64,000 bases of DNA from Platerodrilus igneus (lineage: Eukaryota; Arthropoda; Insecta; Coleoptera; Lycidae). The position numbers were made by a program, and so were the translations under genes. The DNA lies in the NCBI GenBank assembly GCA_036346225.1, contig JARFIW010001480.1:10447001-10511000 (forward strand), in the 5' to 3' direction. Of the stretch, positions 36,140 to 46,419 are shown piece after piece (the stretch's first letter is position 1; each line of letters begins with the position of its first letter). The notes under the pieces are model-generated. The model saw nothing but the letters and a program-made list of their open reading frames with translations. It made no database searches and was not told where the DNA came from.

Positions 36140-37070
36140 ACTTTGCACCCTACTTACCATCTTTCAACTGGTATAGAAAGATAAGTGCACGACAGAGTGT
36201 TGAGATCGAGATAGCGTTGGAGGAGGCACAGCGGCGTACGTCAAGGAAAGCCTGGAGCACTACGTGGTGAACTCGACTTGAAGCGACTGCAGCATGTGTA
36301 GTAATAGAAGGCTTCGGTCCTCTACGCCTGGTTTCGGTTTATAACCCACCAGGTGGCGAACCGCTTCACACGCAGGACCTGGACGCGTTGTGGATGCGAG
36401 AGGACTCGTGTTTCTAGCAGGGGATCTCAACTCTAAACATTTGTCTTGGAACTGTCAGGTAGCGAATCGCAATGGACGCATACTACGAAAGTTTGCTGAC
36501 AAACGTGAGGTCCAGGTCTTAGGATCAGCACAACCCACTCACTGTGGCAGTAGAGGCAAGCCAGACGTACTAAACTTCGCGATACTCCATCAAGTGACGC
36601 CGAACACGGAGATCCGCGCCTTCGTGCAGCCTCAGTTTAGATCAAAACCTGGTACTACTCAATCTCGGAGGGGAACGAATCCAGACCATCAACGAAACCT
36701 GCAAGGTTTCGTGGCTGGTATTTGCCGCCCATTTAGCAATGTCGGTCGAAGGTATGTGTATCAATATCCTAACCACTGATGGGCTAGATGCACAAGTGGA
36801 CCACCTCGTGGAGTGCTTACAGACTTTGGTAACTAGAACCACTTCCATGAGACCGGTTGCGGATAAGAGAGACATCCTCTCTGCACATCCGCGAACTCAT
36901 CCCAGAAAAGAACCATGCAGGGCGTTAGTGGCAAAGCACCTGCGATCCGGCGAAAAGACTCCAATACAATCGATTGGTCGCCAAAATGCGATTAGTAGTT
37001 CGGCGGCACCGGAACAAGTCTTGGGAAACAAACTGGAATAACTTCGAGCCGAAGACATCTGCCTGCCAAT
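36140..37070 (+). pseudogene. LINE-J copy 3 APE-type endonuclease
   Basis: Reading frames give YNPPGGEPLHTQDLDAL, then LVFLAGDLNSKHLSWNC (the GDLNSxHxxWN box of Jockey-clade endonucleases), NRNGRILRKFADKREVQVLG and RGKPDVLNFAI. The order and spacing match LINE apurinic-like endonucleases that nick target DNA for reverse transcription. Single-base shifts occur near the start, at about 36390, and again near 36600. The end (RHRNKSWETNW) is the linker before the RT, cut by the R1-like insertion. Confidence 0.8.
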
Positions 37071-37074
37071 TGGA

Positions 37075-38690
37075 ATGTACGACCGGGCGCGTGACCGGAG
37101 TTCTAGAACACTGGTCGTGTGTCTACCGTCAACCAATCTCAACGGAAAAACCCACACGCTTTTCTTCAAGGTTAAACTTGACTTCAGAAGACCTCCTACA
37201 ATACGCCTAGAAGGTACCTCACTCAAATATTCGAAATCGGTTAGGTATCTGGGCACGCACTTGAAAAATAGTTTAAAATTAAACGCGCACATCATACACC
37301 TTAGAAATAAAACTACATTAATTCTTCACAACCTACAAACATGTCTCCCACGCTCACATTCACTCTCACTACAAACTAAGGCACTTATTATAAACAACGT
37401 AACAATATACATAGTACGATACGCTGCAGTCTCCTGGTTTCAATACACCAACGTACATCATAGAAGAGCTTTCCATTCCTGTATCAGGCCCTTCCCTCTT
37501 TCCCGTTCCAGGGCTTACAGAACTACCTCTACGTAAGCACTGTATGTCCTCTTTAATATACCTCCAATCAATCTCACTATACATGCTATGATCCAACAAA
37601 ACACATCAAGATCAGACAACCGATGCAACTATACGACCGCACCCTACTCCCAAGGTTTATAAGTAACACAAGACCATCTGAACTGAAGATCTTTATTTGG
37701 AGTTCGTTAAAGATTTCCTGGCAGGAATACTGGAGTGCCTCTAATAAGGGTCGACACTAACACAATACTCATAGAAATCCCAGATAACATCCCTCTATCT
37801 TCCCGACCTACAATACAATTCCTCACGGTGCACGGAAACTTCAATACAAAACTTTTTTAATTTAACCTCTCAGGCACCGACCTGTGCAACGTGGAAAAAC
37901 AGACACCCTCCATGCATCTATTATACACTTGCCCACTCACATTAGACATTACTCAAGACCTTAAACACTTAATAAACGTAGATCCCAACACACCCCTACT
38001 TTCCATCAGTCACCTAACCACACATTTCCCTTTATCCATTTAACTCTACTTGTAAACGGATCTTGCAGAGACGAGATACACCCCGGTAACAACAACCAGC
38101 AGTGCACTGTAAGTAAGTGTTGTGCCGAACAAACACAGTACAGGGTCAGCAATTACTCTCAACAAACCGCGCTACATAAATTTTCTGAACTCCCTTTGTA
38201 ATTAGTTAAGTTTAAGTGTCATTTTTCCTTATTTGTTATTATGTTTATAAGTAGAAATAGGAATAGAGCTAGGTAGGATAGCTAGTTTAGGATCTACACC
38301 TGATTTTCGGCTGCCGATGGTCGGAATACATGTGTCGTAGGTCAGCCCGCCAATTCAGCTTCTGATTTCCGTCTGACGATGATCGGGAGGTGAAAAGGCA
38401 TGGTAGGGTTTAGCTTAGGTTAAGGTTGCGAACTTTAGACTTCAGCCGGGTATTGTAAGTTCGTAATATTTAGATAGGATCTGCACTTCTTTTCCTGACT
38501 CCTGGTACTCCAAAGTCTTGAAACTTGTGACAAAGCGTCTCTTGTTTCTTTTTTCTCTATATCTAAGTATAGCAACTATAGAAATAAGAAAAATATCTTA
38601 AATATAAACAGTTGCGCAGTACATATAAGTATGAGCCTTCGGCCTAGGTATTAAATAAAAAAATAAAAGCTTTTGTCTGTCTGTCAAACA
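37075..38690 (+). mobile_element. R1-like LINE fragment inserted in LINE-J
   Basis: Splits LINE-J between its endonuclease linker and its RT. It encodes the end of an RT (SLKYSKSVRYLGTHLKNSLK, 37.2 kb), a thumb-like region, and a C-terminal HGNFNTKLF plus HLLYTCPLT pair (37.8-37.9 kb), followed by about 700 bp of 3' UTR ending in an A-rich stretch near 38665. It is a different element from the minus-strand R1-like LINE at 29.8-31.9 kb. Boundaries are approximate. Confidence 0.65.
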
Positions 38691-40130
38691 AAGTGTTCGT
38701 ACACATGGGAAACAGGCTTAGCCTATCCAGTTTGTGCAAAGGTAGAAGTCTTCGCAGACAACATGGGACGTCAGCTCGAGCAGAACTACTCTCACGCAGA
38801 CCTTCTGCATATCAAATGGGTTCACCGCGACGTCTAAAGGAGGGTAAAGAACGACGACCCTCAGGAAATCGACCCCACCACAGTACAAGAAGTTAAGGAC
38901 TTTATCAAGGCATTAAGGGTCAGAAAGGCTCCTGGACCGGAAGGAATCTCCAACCGGGCTCTGAAAGTGCTATCGGAAAACGTCACCCGGGTGTTAACCG
39001 AGATCATCAATGCCTTGCTGAGGCTCCGACACTTCCCATCTCCTTAGAAGACGGCGGGCGTTGTAGTGTTCCGGAAAGCAAACAAATCTGCGACATTCCC
39101 GCAGAACTACAGGCCAATTATCTTGGTTGAAAAAATGGCGGAATCCGTTTTTCCAAGGAGATTGCAGACAGTGATAGAAGTACACCGACTTGATCCATGA
39201 CAAACAGTTTGGGTTCTGGAAAGTGCATTCCACGGTTCACCAGATACAGCGACTGGTGGAGCACATTGCGGAAGATTTCAACTAGCGACAGTCAACAGGC
39301 GTAGTGTTCTTGGACGTTGCGAAAGCTTTCGATAAGGTATGTCCTTACTGCCTACTGTACAAAATGCTGGAGAGGAGCTACCAAGCGTTCTCATCTAACT
39401 GACGACATTCTATCTTCGCATAGATGATTTTGTATCAGGATGGAGAGGCGGAGAATCCGGACTCGGGTTCCCCAAGGCTCTCTCCTTTTGCAGAAACACT
39501 TTTGCATCTTCGTGAGCGACCTGCCGAAAACAACCGACACCAGGATGACACTATACGCCGACGACATAACCATTTTAATCAGGTCCAGTGTTCTGCACCT
39601 CATTGTGCAGAGACTGCAAACAAGTATGGACGCCCTCGAGGAATGGCTAAGACGAGATCAGGGCGTTCGATGAATCGTTGGTATTCAGACATCACGTACC
39701 TAGGAGTGATTCTTGATTCGAAACTCACTTGGAAAGCTCATATCGAATATGCTTCAAACAAGGCCAAGGGAGTAATGCCTCAGCTGTACCCCTTAACTAA
39801 TCTCCGAAGTAGGCTAAACGTTTCAAAAAGCTTAGGCTCTACAAGGCGATAACCAGATCGACGTTTGTATACGTATCAGCGGTGTGAGGTAACGCAGCGG
39901 AAACGCACATACGTATCTCCCAAGTGATCTAGAACAAGAAACTAAGGGAAGTCTTTGGAGCTCCCTGGTTAATTCGAAATGCTCAACTTCACGCAGAGGC
40001 AAACCTGCCACCCGTCAAAGAATGGTTCCAGTTGAACGCAGAAAGGTTTTACGGCTCTCTAGAAGATCACGGAAATCAGCTCGTACAAGCCTTTACTGTC
40101 TATGAAGATGTCTTGTGTCAAATACAATAA
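38690..40130 (+). pseudogene. LINE-J copy 3 reverse transcriptase
   Basis: RT motifs in order: ALRVRKAPGPEGISNRALK (38.9 kb); QNYRPIILVEKMAE (39.1 kb); GVVFLDVAKAFDKV (motif A, 39.3 kb); RVPQGSLLLQKHFCIFVSDL (39.46 kb); TLYADDITILIRSSVLHLIV (catalytic YADD, 39.56 kb); DITYLGVILDSKLTWKAHIE (39.7 kb). The C-terminal NKKLREVFGAPWLIRNAQLH matches the Jockey clade tail, with a stop at 40130. YADD is intact, but several frameshifts and stops separate the motifs. Confidence 0.85.
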
Positions 40131-40653
40131 ATGGGAAACTCTAAATTAAGACGTTGAGATTACAAGTAAAGTTCTAAACAACATGTTCATTCGAAGCAAT
40201 TCATTAAGCTGCAGAAGAACAATTCGAAAACTTGAGGTACACCCAGAGCTGCGGGTCAACAACTACTAAATTAGTAACTTATTTAAAACAGGAAACTCCG
40301 GTGGGAATCAATCAGAAGAATACCAGGTTAGAATTAAAATTTTAATTAATAGCATAAGTTTTATTTTGAATATTTGAAACTTACATGTACTTAGATATTT
40401 TGTGTGAAGGGTCATCAAAAATTTGGTGATACGTAGAAAATACGTTAAAAGAAAGGAAAAGGTTGATTGAACGTTCAGCGAAACATTCAATATAATACAT
40501 AATTATTTTTGCTGGCTTTAATTGCTTAAAAGGAGTTATAAATTATGGTAATGAACAAATTCACTATTTCTTTAATTTTGATTTAAAAGTTCTTAAATAG
40601 CATATGACAGAACGAAGATCGTAGAGTTGGAAATTGTACATATTTCTTAGCTT
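40131..40653. other. Spacer between LINE-J and Polinton
   Basis: No gene recognised. It ends with TAGCTT (40648-40653), the left target-site duplication of the Polinton. Confidence 0.6.
40648..40653. repeat. Polinton target-site duplication, left (TAGCTT)
   Basis: Identical 6 bp lie at 63178-63183, immediately outside the opposite terminal repeat. Six base pairs is the known Polinton/Maverick duplication length. Confidence 0.9.
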
Positions 40654-41397
40654 AGTAGGTAAATAGGGCCGGTCCTAATTCAAAACGCGACAGACGTATT
40701 TTCCATGTGTAAAATACGTCTGTCACGTTTTGAATTAGGATCGGCCCTATATAATTTCAATGTAAAATAGTTGTGAAAACATTTGAATGTAAAATAGTTG
40801 TGAAAACATGAATTCTTCTATACTTTCAATGTAAAAATACGTCTGTCACGTTTTGAATTAGGACCGGCTTTATATTACTTTCAATGAAACACACACGTAT
40901 GTTGAAAAAAATGTAAGTGCAGAGAAGAATGTGTGTAGCTGTTTTGAATTCGGTTTTCTAGCGAGAAGTTACACGTGCACCGTTTTGAATTAGGATCGGC
41001 GTTATATACTTTTAATGTAAAATGTGAAAACCTGAATTCTTTTCAAATGTAAAATACTTGTGGGCACGTTTTGAATTAGGATCGGCTTTATATTACTTTC
41101 AATGTAACACACGTATGTTGAAAATGTAAGTGCAGAGAAGAATGTGTGTAGATGTTTTGAATTTGGTTTTCTAGCGAGACAGTATGACAGATGCAAAAAA
41201 TATCGCATTCAAGTCAATTGTGTTTTTAATTAAAGTGGTTTCTGATTTATGTTTAGAGGCTGCAAATACACATGGGCCGGTTTTAATTCAAAAATGAGTT
41301 CACTCTTGTGATAGGTTGATAAGTGGGTTGGCAAAGTACGCAGATGGTGGTAATCTGCTATATAAGGAGATTGCTCCTAATATTAATTTAATTAGTC
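40654..41397 (+). repeat. Polinton terminal inverted repeat, left
   Basis: 744 bp, reverse complement of 62434-63177 with small differences. It holds repeated copies of a motif close to gttttgaattaggaccggc (about 40674, 40723, 40843, 40983, 41068; a partial one near 41278). It also has two copies of an about 90 bp block (about 40870-40960 and 41088-41177) that starts tactttcaatg and contains gtaagtgcagagaagaatgtg. Confidence 0.95.
40665..40748. repeat. Terminal palindrome of left Polinton end
   Basis: Arms 40665-40702 and 40711-40748 (38 bp each, few mismatches) around loop ccatgtgt. It starts 11 bp from the element tip. The matching palindrome at the other end is about 63084-63167. Confidence 0.9.
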
Positions 41398-41427
41398 GAA
41401 GTTTACTGCATATATTTACATACAAAC

Positions 41428-41821
41428 ATGTATATAATTGATATTCAGGGATTTAAATACAAGAAAACGAGTTTGTGTGTAAAGAAATTGCGGTTTTGGA
41501 CTTGTTGAAAGGTGATGTTTGGCATCAAATTTTAAACTGCCAATGCAGTCCAGTTGTTTGAGTCAAGATCATATAAAACATAACGACTGGGTGACAAGGA
41601 ATATTCATGGTATTTCTTGGGATGAATCTTCAACGGCTGGAATGGTGTCATCATATATAGCGCTTTATTTGAAGCAAATTATCCGACCCGGTGAAGAAGT
41701 ATTTGTGAAGGGTCTAGAAAAGAAGAAATTGATTGAAACATATATAATGCAAAACTTTGTAACTGATATGCTTGCACTAGGTTGTCCTAAGCTATCGGAG
41801 TTAAAATCAACAATCGTTTAA
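41428..41821 (+). pseudogene. Polinton uncharacterised gene with DIQGF N-terminus
   Basis: Starts MYIIDIQGFKYK, shifts frame (NEFVCKEIAVLD is the next readable segment), shifts again, then stays open from 41519: DHIKHNDWVTRNIHGISWDE, then PGEEVFVKGLEKKKLIE, then LGCPKLSELK. I recognise this as a recurrent small gene of invertebrate Polinton-like elements. Its DIQGF start, NEFxxKEIA block and conserved VKGxEKK lysines look enzyme-like, perhaps an RNase-H-fold exonuclease, but that is a guess. It is the first gene inside the left repeat, transcribed inward. Confidence 0.55.
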
Positions 41822-41920
41822 AATATAACATCCATTGTTGTAGACACAGCAATAATAATTTGCAATGCGCAAAACAAAATATCTTTTATTAAAAGAATGG
41901 CTTGATAATAATAAAAACAA

Positions 41921-42130
41921 TAGAAAGATTTTGTCTGTATTATTTATTTTAATATAATTTTACAATGTTAGCCTTACAAAATTCCTTTAAAAAACAATAG
42001 AAAGATTTTGTCTGTATTATTTATTTTAATATAATTTTACAATGTTAGCCTTACAAAATTCCTTTAAAAAACAATAGAAAGATTTTGTCTGTATTATTTA
42101 TTTTAATATAATTTTACAATGTTAGCCTTA
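41921..42130 (+). repeat. 77-bp tandem repeat, about 2.7 copies
   Basis: Units start tagaaagattttgtctgtat at 41921, 41998 and 42075 (last one partial). Nearly identical, so recent. They separate the convergent ends of the DIQGF gene and the integrase. Confidence 0.95.
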
Positions 42131-42152
42131 TTAACTATTATTATAACAACTT

Positions 42153-43087
42153 CTAGCAAACATTATTTTTATCGATCCAGCTATTGTGTACGTTAGAGAA
42201 GCCTAACCATTTTACAAATACTTTATTTCCACTCTTTCTTAGTACTTTTTCTACCAGGTAAATTCCTGGATGTTTAACCTTTGCAACTCCGTTTCATAAA
42301 ATGCACCTTTGATTTCTTTCTCATCTCGATCTTCTAATATATATGTTGTAGGATTGGTTACGTTTACCTTTTAATCTTAAAAATTTCATTTGACCAGTTT
42401 GGCGTGTAACCTTTCGTAAATGCTTCCTGTGTTTACTAATCCTCACACTGTCTTTTATTGAATATTTTGGTATTTTGGTTGCAAGTTTGATGTGGGTAAA
42501 TGATGATTTAAGAATAGTTTTTCATTTGATTTATCAACTTTTACAGGTTTGACTCCGATAGTATTGTGAACTGTATTGTTGTATTGTTTCACAATATCGC
42601 TTAAATTTTTATCCAATTGTAAGAACCGTTCAGGTTAAACAAGCGCCACATTTTTCCCTTTAAAGTTCTAATTACACGTTCTACAATGCATGCTTTCTTT
42701 GTAGAAAAACACTATAATGGTTTATGCCATATGTCTGCATTAAGGATTGAAAGTGTTTGTTATAATATTCTTTACCAAAATCAGACTGCAAATTTCTTGG
42801 CGGATTTTAAATTTATTTAAAATTGTTTTCATTGCAGCAGTAACATCAATACCCGTTTTACTTTTAAGTGGTACAGCCCATACGTATTTGGAGAAACAAT
42901 CAATAACTACTAAAATGTATTTAAATCCTTTGTTTGTTTGCGAATATGGTAGCATTTCAATCAAATCGGTCTGAAGAAAGTCATTTAAACCTTTTACTAT
43001 CACTTTGCGTCTCTTGAAATTTATTCTTGCTGGTTTATGAAGTTCATTTACTATATCCTCTTTCACTTTTGATTGAGCAACTATCAT
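42153..43087 (-). pseudogene. Polinton retroviral-type integrase with chromodomain
   Basis: The open N-terminal part (42740-43087) holds a DDE core start: LQTDLIEMLPYSQTNKGFKY (first catalytic Asp) and ILVVIDCFSKYVWAVPLKSK. After frameshifts come ACIVERVIRTLKGKMWR (catalytic Glu) and DIVKQYNNTVHNTIGVKPV. The C-terminus reads VEKVLRKSGNKVFVKWLGF then NSWID, a chromodomain, with stop at 42153-42155. Known role: inserts Polinton DNA into chromatin with 6-bp duplications, matching the TAGCTT repeats here. Disabled by several shifts. The zinc-binding N-terminal part was not found; the frame starts at MIVAQSKVKEDI. Confidence 0.9.
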
Positions 43088-43135
43088 AATACTTTTTATA
43101 ATCAGGATTTATTAAATACAATTAATGAAATACTT

Positions 43136-43580
43136 CTATGTTTGAATGTCGTGGGCTCCACTTGCTTTGAAAGGAACTTTTAATATAAAATCAAGAAACA
43201 TTGTGGTATTGTTTATGATAGCACCGCTGTCACGAAAGCTGATTACATCCATACGTTTAAGCAAAAATCCTTGTAACTGTGCAATTACATAACTTTTTTC
43301 GTTTATAAGAATTTCAATGTCTTGCGGGTATCCTTTAATTTTCTCAATGACTGCTTCCTCATAAGGAAATTCATAATTATGTTTAATGTTGAAAATAAGG
43401 AATGTCTTGTCACCGTCGAGAAATGTATTAGAGTAAAACGTTGCTACTACCGTGTAATGTAGCATATGTAACTTGTACTCAATCAAGGTTTCAAAACCTT
43501 CACTTTTATTTTCATATTCCTGTTCAGTTATATCTATTTTACGGTTATGTAAGTGCCTTCCAAATTTGTCAATTGTTATA
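43136..43580 (-). pseudogene. Polinton hypothetical gene between coil protein and integrase
   Basis: Open from 43486 (MIEYKLHMLHYTVVATFYSN) to 43136, with an in-frame extension upstream to about 43580 (IDKFGRHLHNRKIDI) that lacks an ATG. No domain recognised; mixed alpha/beta-looking with hydrophobic strands. It follows the end of the preceding gene by a few bases, so it is probably co-transcribed with it and the integrase. Confidence 0.45.
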
Positions 43581-44611
43581 TCATCTAATTACTTTAGCCT
43601 CACGCAATTCTTCAATGATCGAATTCATTTCGTTGCCGTGACCTGTGTGTCCAGCAGTCTGAGATGAAACTAAAAGTCGTAATCTATCAACAAGTTCATT
43701 GGGATCATTCCAATATAAATAATCTATAGCGTTATTTGATACTTCTATTGTCATACCGTCTCCAAGACGCTTTCTATAGGGTAATGTTCTAGGTCTACGG
43801 GGTGTTTGGGGAAGTATGTTTAATGTAGATATTATATTTTTGTACTTATATGAAGTATTACCCTGAATTTGTTCTGTTTCAGAATAATATCTTCTATTAG
43901 CATTTGTTCTTTTACAATATCAAGGTACGACTTTAGATCTTGATGACTGTACCCGACAGGATATTTTTTAAACAGTAGTTCGTATAATCCAGGAGTACCT
44001 TTATATTTCAAATCATTTATTAGAACATTTTCATCATCCAACGCGAAATTCGAATTGCCTATCATAAGACCATCTGAATCAGGGTTAAACCTAATACCAT
44101 ATTTATGATCAAATTCGTTCTTAACATCTTTAAACATATTGTAAATATATTCTCGAGGTAGCGGATGTAGCTGTTCGAGATAATGTGTCATACCAGGTGA
44201 ATCGGCAAAGCTTTGAATATATTCATGGGCTTCTTGTGCATTTCGATTAATTTCTGCTTCATATTCATTCTCAACATCGTCATCATCATCATCTACCTCG
44301 ATGGCATCATTTTTATATTTGGTATATGCTGAGCAATAACCGGGGAATCAATATAGTCAACGTTCCTTTCTAGCAATTTAGGTTTAATTTTTTACACTGC
44401 TATGAGGCAGTTCTTCTTCTTCTTTAAATTTTTCTTTCTTTACCGCACTTTCCCCATCCAGTTTATTAGCAATAGTTTCTAATCGTGATGTTATGGGTAA
44501 GATTGATTCCACTTGGACGACTTCATTATCTTTTAACTGACGCAATTTGTTTTTTACAATGTTTCTTTTCTTAATTAAAATTCTTTTAAGTTTTATCGAC
44601 TCCTTATTCAT
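43581..44611 (-). pseudogene. Polinton uncharacterised protein with coiled N-terminus
   Basis: Three frames belong to one gene. 44384-44611 is a basic, coiled-coil-like N-terminus (MNKESIKLKRILIKKRN). 43832-44191 has LPREYIYNMFKDV, then YKGTPGLYELLFKKYPVGYS. The end has NDPNELVDRLRLLVSSQ and TAGHTGHGNEMNSIIEELRE with a stop at 43581. The KGTPGLxELL and DPNELVxRLRLL blocks mark a gene family common in invertebrate Polinton/adintovirus-like elements, of unknown function. An acidic run of Asp codons lies near 44280. Frameshifts separate the parts. Confidence 0.65.
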
Positions 44612-44676
44612 TGCGTAAAAGTTTATTGTAGTAAAAAAAATTCTTCGATACTAACGATACTTGCGTCTCTCAAGGT

Positions 44677-45363
44677 TTAAATATGTATGAAGTGATCAAA
44701 ACCTATTCGGTACCTTCCTTGATCTGGATCACTATCTTTGTCTACAACTAAGAAACCGTATTTGTCTTGCCAACAAGCAGCACATATTTCACGGAATTTA
44801 TCATACTTCATGTCAGTATTGACGTGATCGTCATATATGTGTTTTAAGTTTAAATCATCTTGTTTAAATAAAACTAAAAGATTAGCATTATCACGTAGTA
44901 AGTGCTTAGGTATACGAGTATAACTTTGACAAAGGTAAAACTGTCTACTTGTTTATGACGCCCCATACTAAAGTATTCCCTAATGATACCTTGTTTATCG
45001 CAAGCTACATCATCAAAAACAAATATAGAATTATTTCGAGCATCAGATGGTGATATAATATTATCAGAACTGGAAAATGTATAATATTTGATCCCTTTAT
45101 TGGTTGCAGTAGACTTTCAAGGTATTGATACTTTGGTTGATAAAGTGATTTAGAATAAACATATACGTTTTCAAACTTTAAACCATTAGGATGTTCTATC
45201 AGCCCAATCATAACGTTGGTTTTACCGCAATTTGATGGACCAACAACTAGACATCGAATAGATGAAGGCAGAAGAACACTATGTTTTTCTTTTTAGCTAA
45301 GGATTGCACGCCAATGTCATTATTGTTTATGGTTAAAGGTGTTAATTGTTTCACAACACGCAT
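44677..45363 (-). pseudogene. Polinton FtsK/HerA-type DNA-packaging ATPase
   Basis: Starts MRVVKQLTPLTINNN at 45363. Walker A GPSNCGKTN is at about 45.23 kb, followed by MIGLIEHPNGLKFENVYVYS. Walker B-like NSIFVFDDVACDKQ is at about 45.02 kb in another frame, then REYFSMGRHKQVDSF (the sensor-like region), RIPKHLLRDNANLLVLFKQD and FREICAACWQDKYGFLVVDK to a stop at 44677. Order and spacing match A32-like ATPases that pump DNA into capsids. At least three frameshifts. The 5' flank runs straight into the (TA)n tract holding the PLE insertions. Confidence 0.9.
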
Positions 45364-45400
45364 GTTTGCAAGTACTAAATTCGATTTGTAAAAAAAGTGG

Positions 45401-45402
<2 letters not shown>

Positions 45403-45436
<34 letters not shown>
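45403..45436. repeat. (TA)n tract, left edge of nested insertions
   Basis: Perfect AT run between the ATPase start and the 3' end of the left PLE-B copy. Confidence 0.95.
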
Positions 45437-45445
<9 letters not shown>

Positions 45446-45954
45446 TAAATAATAATGACCTTCTATTTCACAATATTTGTTTAATGTTGCAGGTTATAGG
45501 TCAGCTGGTGTATTGAAGAAAACTCTTTTTTATATCCTAAATTTTCGCTTTTATTTAAAGCTTGATCACAGGCATAACTAAAACATAGATAAATTCTACA
45601 TAAACTGGTGTTAAAATTAGTTACTTACATTGAGGTTACAAAATATTAGCTTTCATTATAATTATGTTTTACAAAGATAATATCTTTATAAAATTTAAGA
45701 TAAACAGATGTAGTATATATAAAATTGAGGTAGAATGTTGACTTGACAGAAACAAAAATTTTAGATTTTGATTAATATATGTCTTTGTTTTAAAATTAAT
45801 TTATAGGTATGCGTGTATACATATCGATAATATTTCATGTCAATAAACATACAGAAATACACAAATATAGTTACATATATTATAAATATATTTTATAAAT
45901 ATATATTTATGCGTGTAGTGTATATAAATGTACATGAAAATACATAACTATATA

Positions 45955-46131
45955 TGTGTACATCCACATGCACAAAGATACATATACAAAAATATATATA
46001 CACACATGTACACATAAATATAGAAACAAAAAAAAACACACATACACACATATACAACTTATACACACATACACATACACAATACATACAAATATATACA
46101 TCTACATACATATAAATACATACATACACAC

Positions 46132-46174
<43 letters not shown>

Positions 46175-46340
46175 CATGCATACACAAATACACATACATA
46201 CACAGAAATGCATACATGCATATACATACAAATACATATACACAAATATATACACATATACATACATACATACACATAAAGATAAATATATACATATACA
46301 TACATATACATAAACATACATATGTGCATACATAAATACA
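45955..46340. repeat. (CATA)n-type microsatellite in PLE-B 3' UTR (left)
   Basis: Long run of cata/caca/tata units. Its mirror image lies at 48416-48800 in the opposite copy. Tyr/Cys/Val-rich frames across it are artefacts of the repeat. Confidence 0.9.
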
Positions 46341-46419
46341 TTCACTTATATAATCACTCATATAGATAAAATAAAAGTAAAAGAATATAAATAATTGGAT
46401 TATATTAGTTGTTTGAGTA

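Larger units (their letters stand above)
34985..40130 (+). mobile_element. LINE-J copy 3 (Jockey-like), most complete copy
   Basis: Family B leader (34985-36140), endonuclease (36140-37070), then after a 1.6 kb R1-like insertion, reverse transcriptase and C-terminus (38690-40130). This is the only copy here that shows both enzymatic domains, and it defines the element at roughly 3.5 kb without the insertion. No 3' poly(A) was identified. Confidence 0.75.

Noticed and set aside
40665..41177. CRISPR-like array from the repeated gttttgaattagg motif
   Set aside because: Spacing is irregular, copies lie in both orientations, and they belong to the Polinton terminal repeat.
45893..46361. Overlapping Tyr/Cys/Val- and His/Ile/Thr-rich reading frames on both strands
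   Set aside because: Direct translation of the cata/tata microsatellite in the PLE-B 3' UTR; the same frames appear mirrored at 48416-48873.
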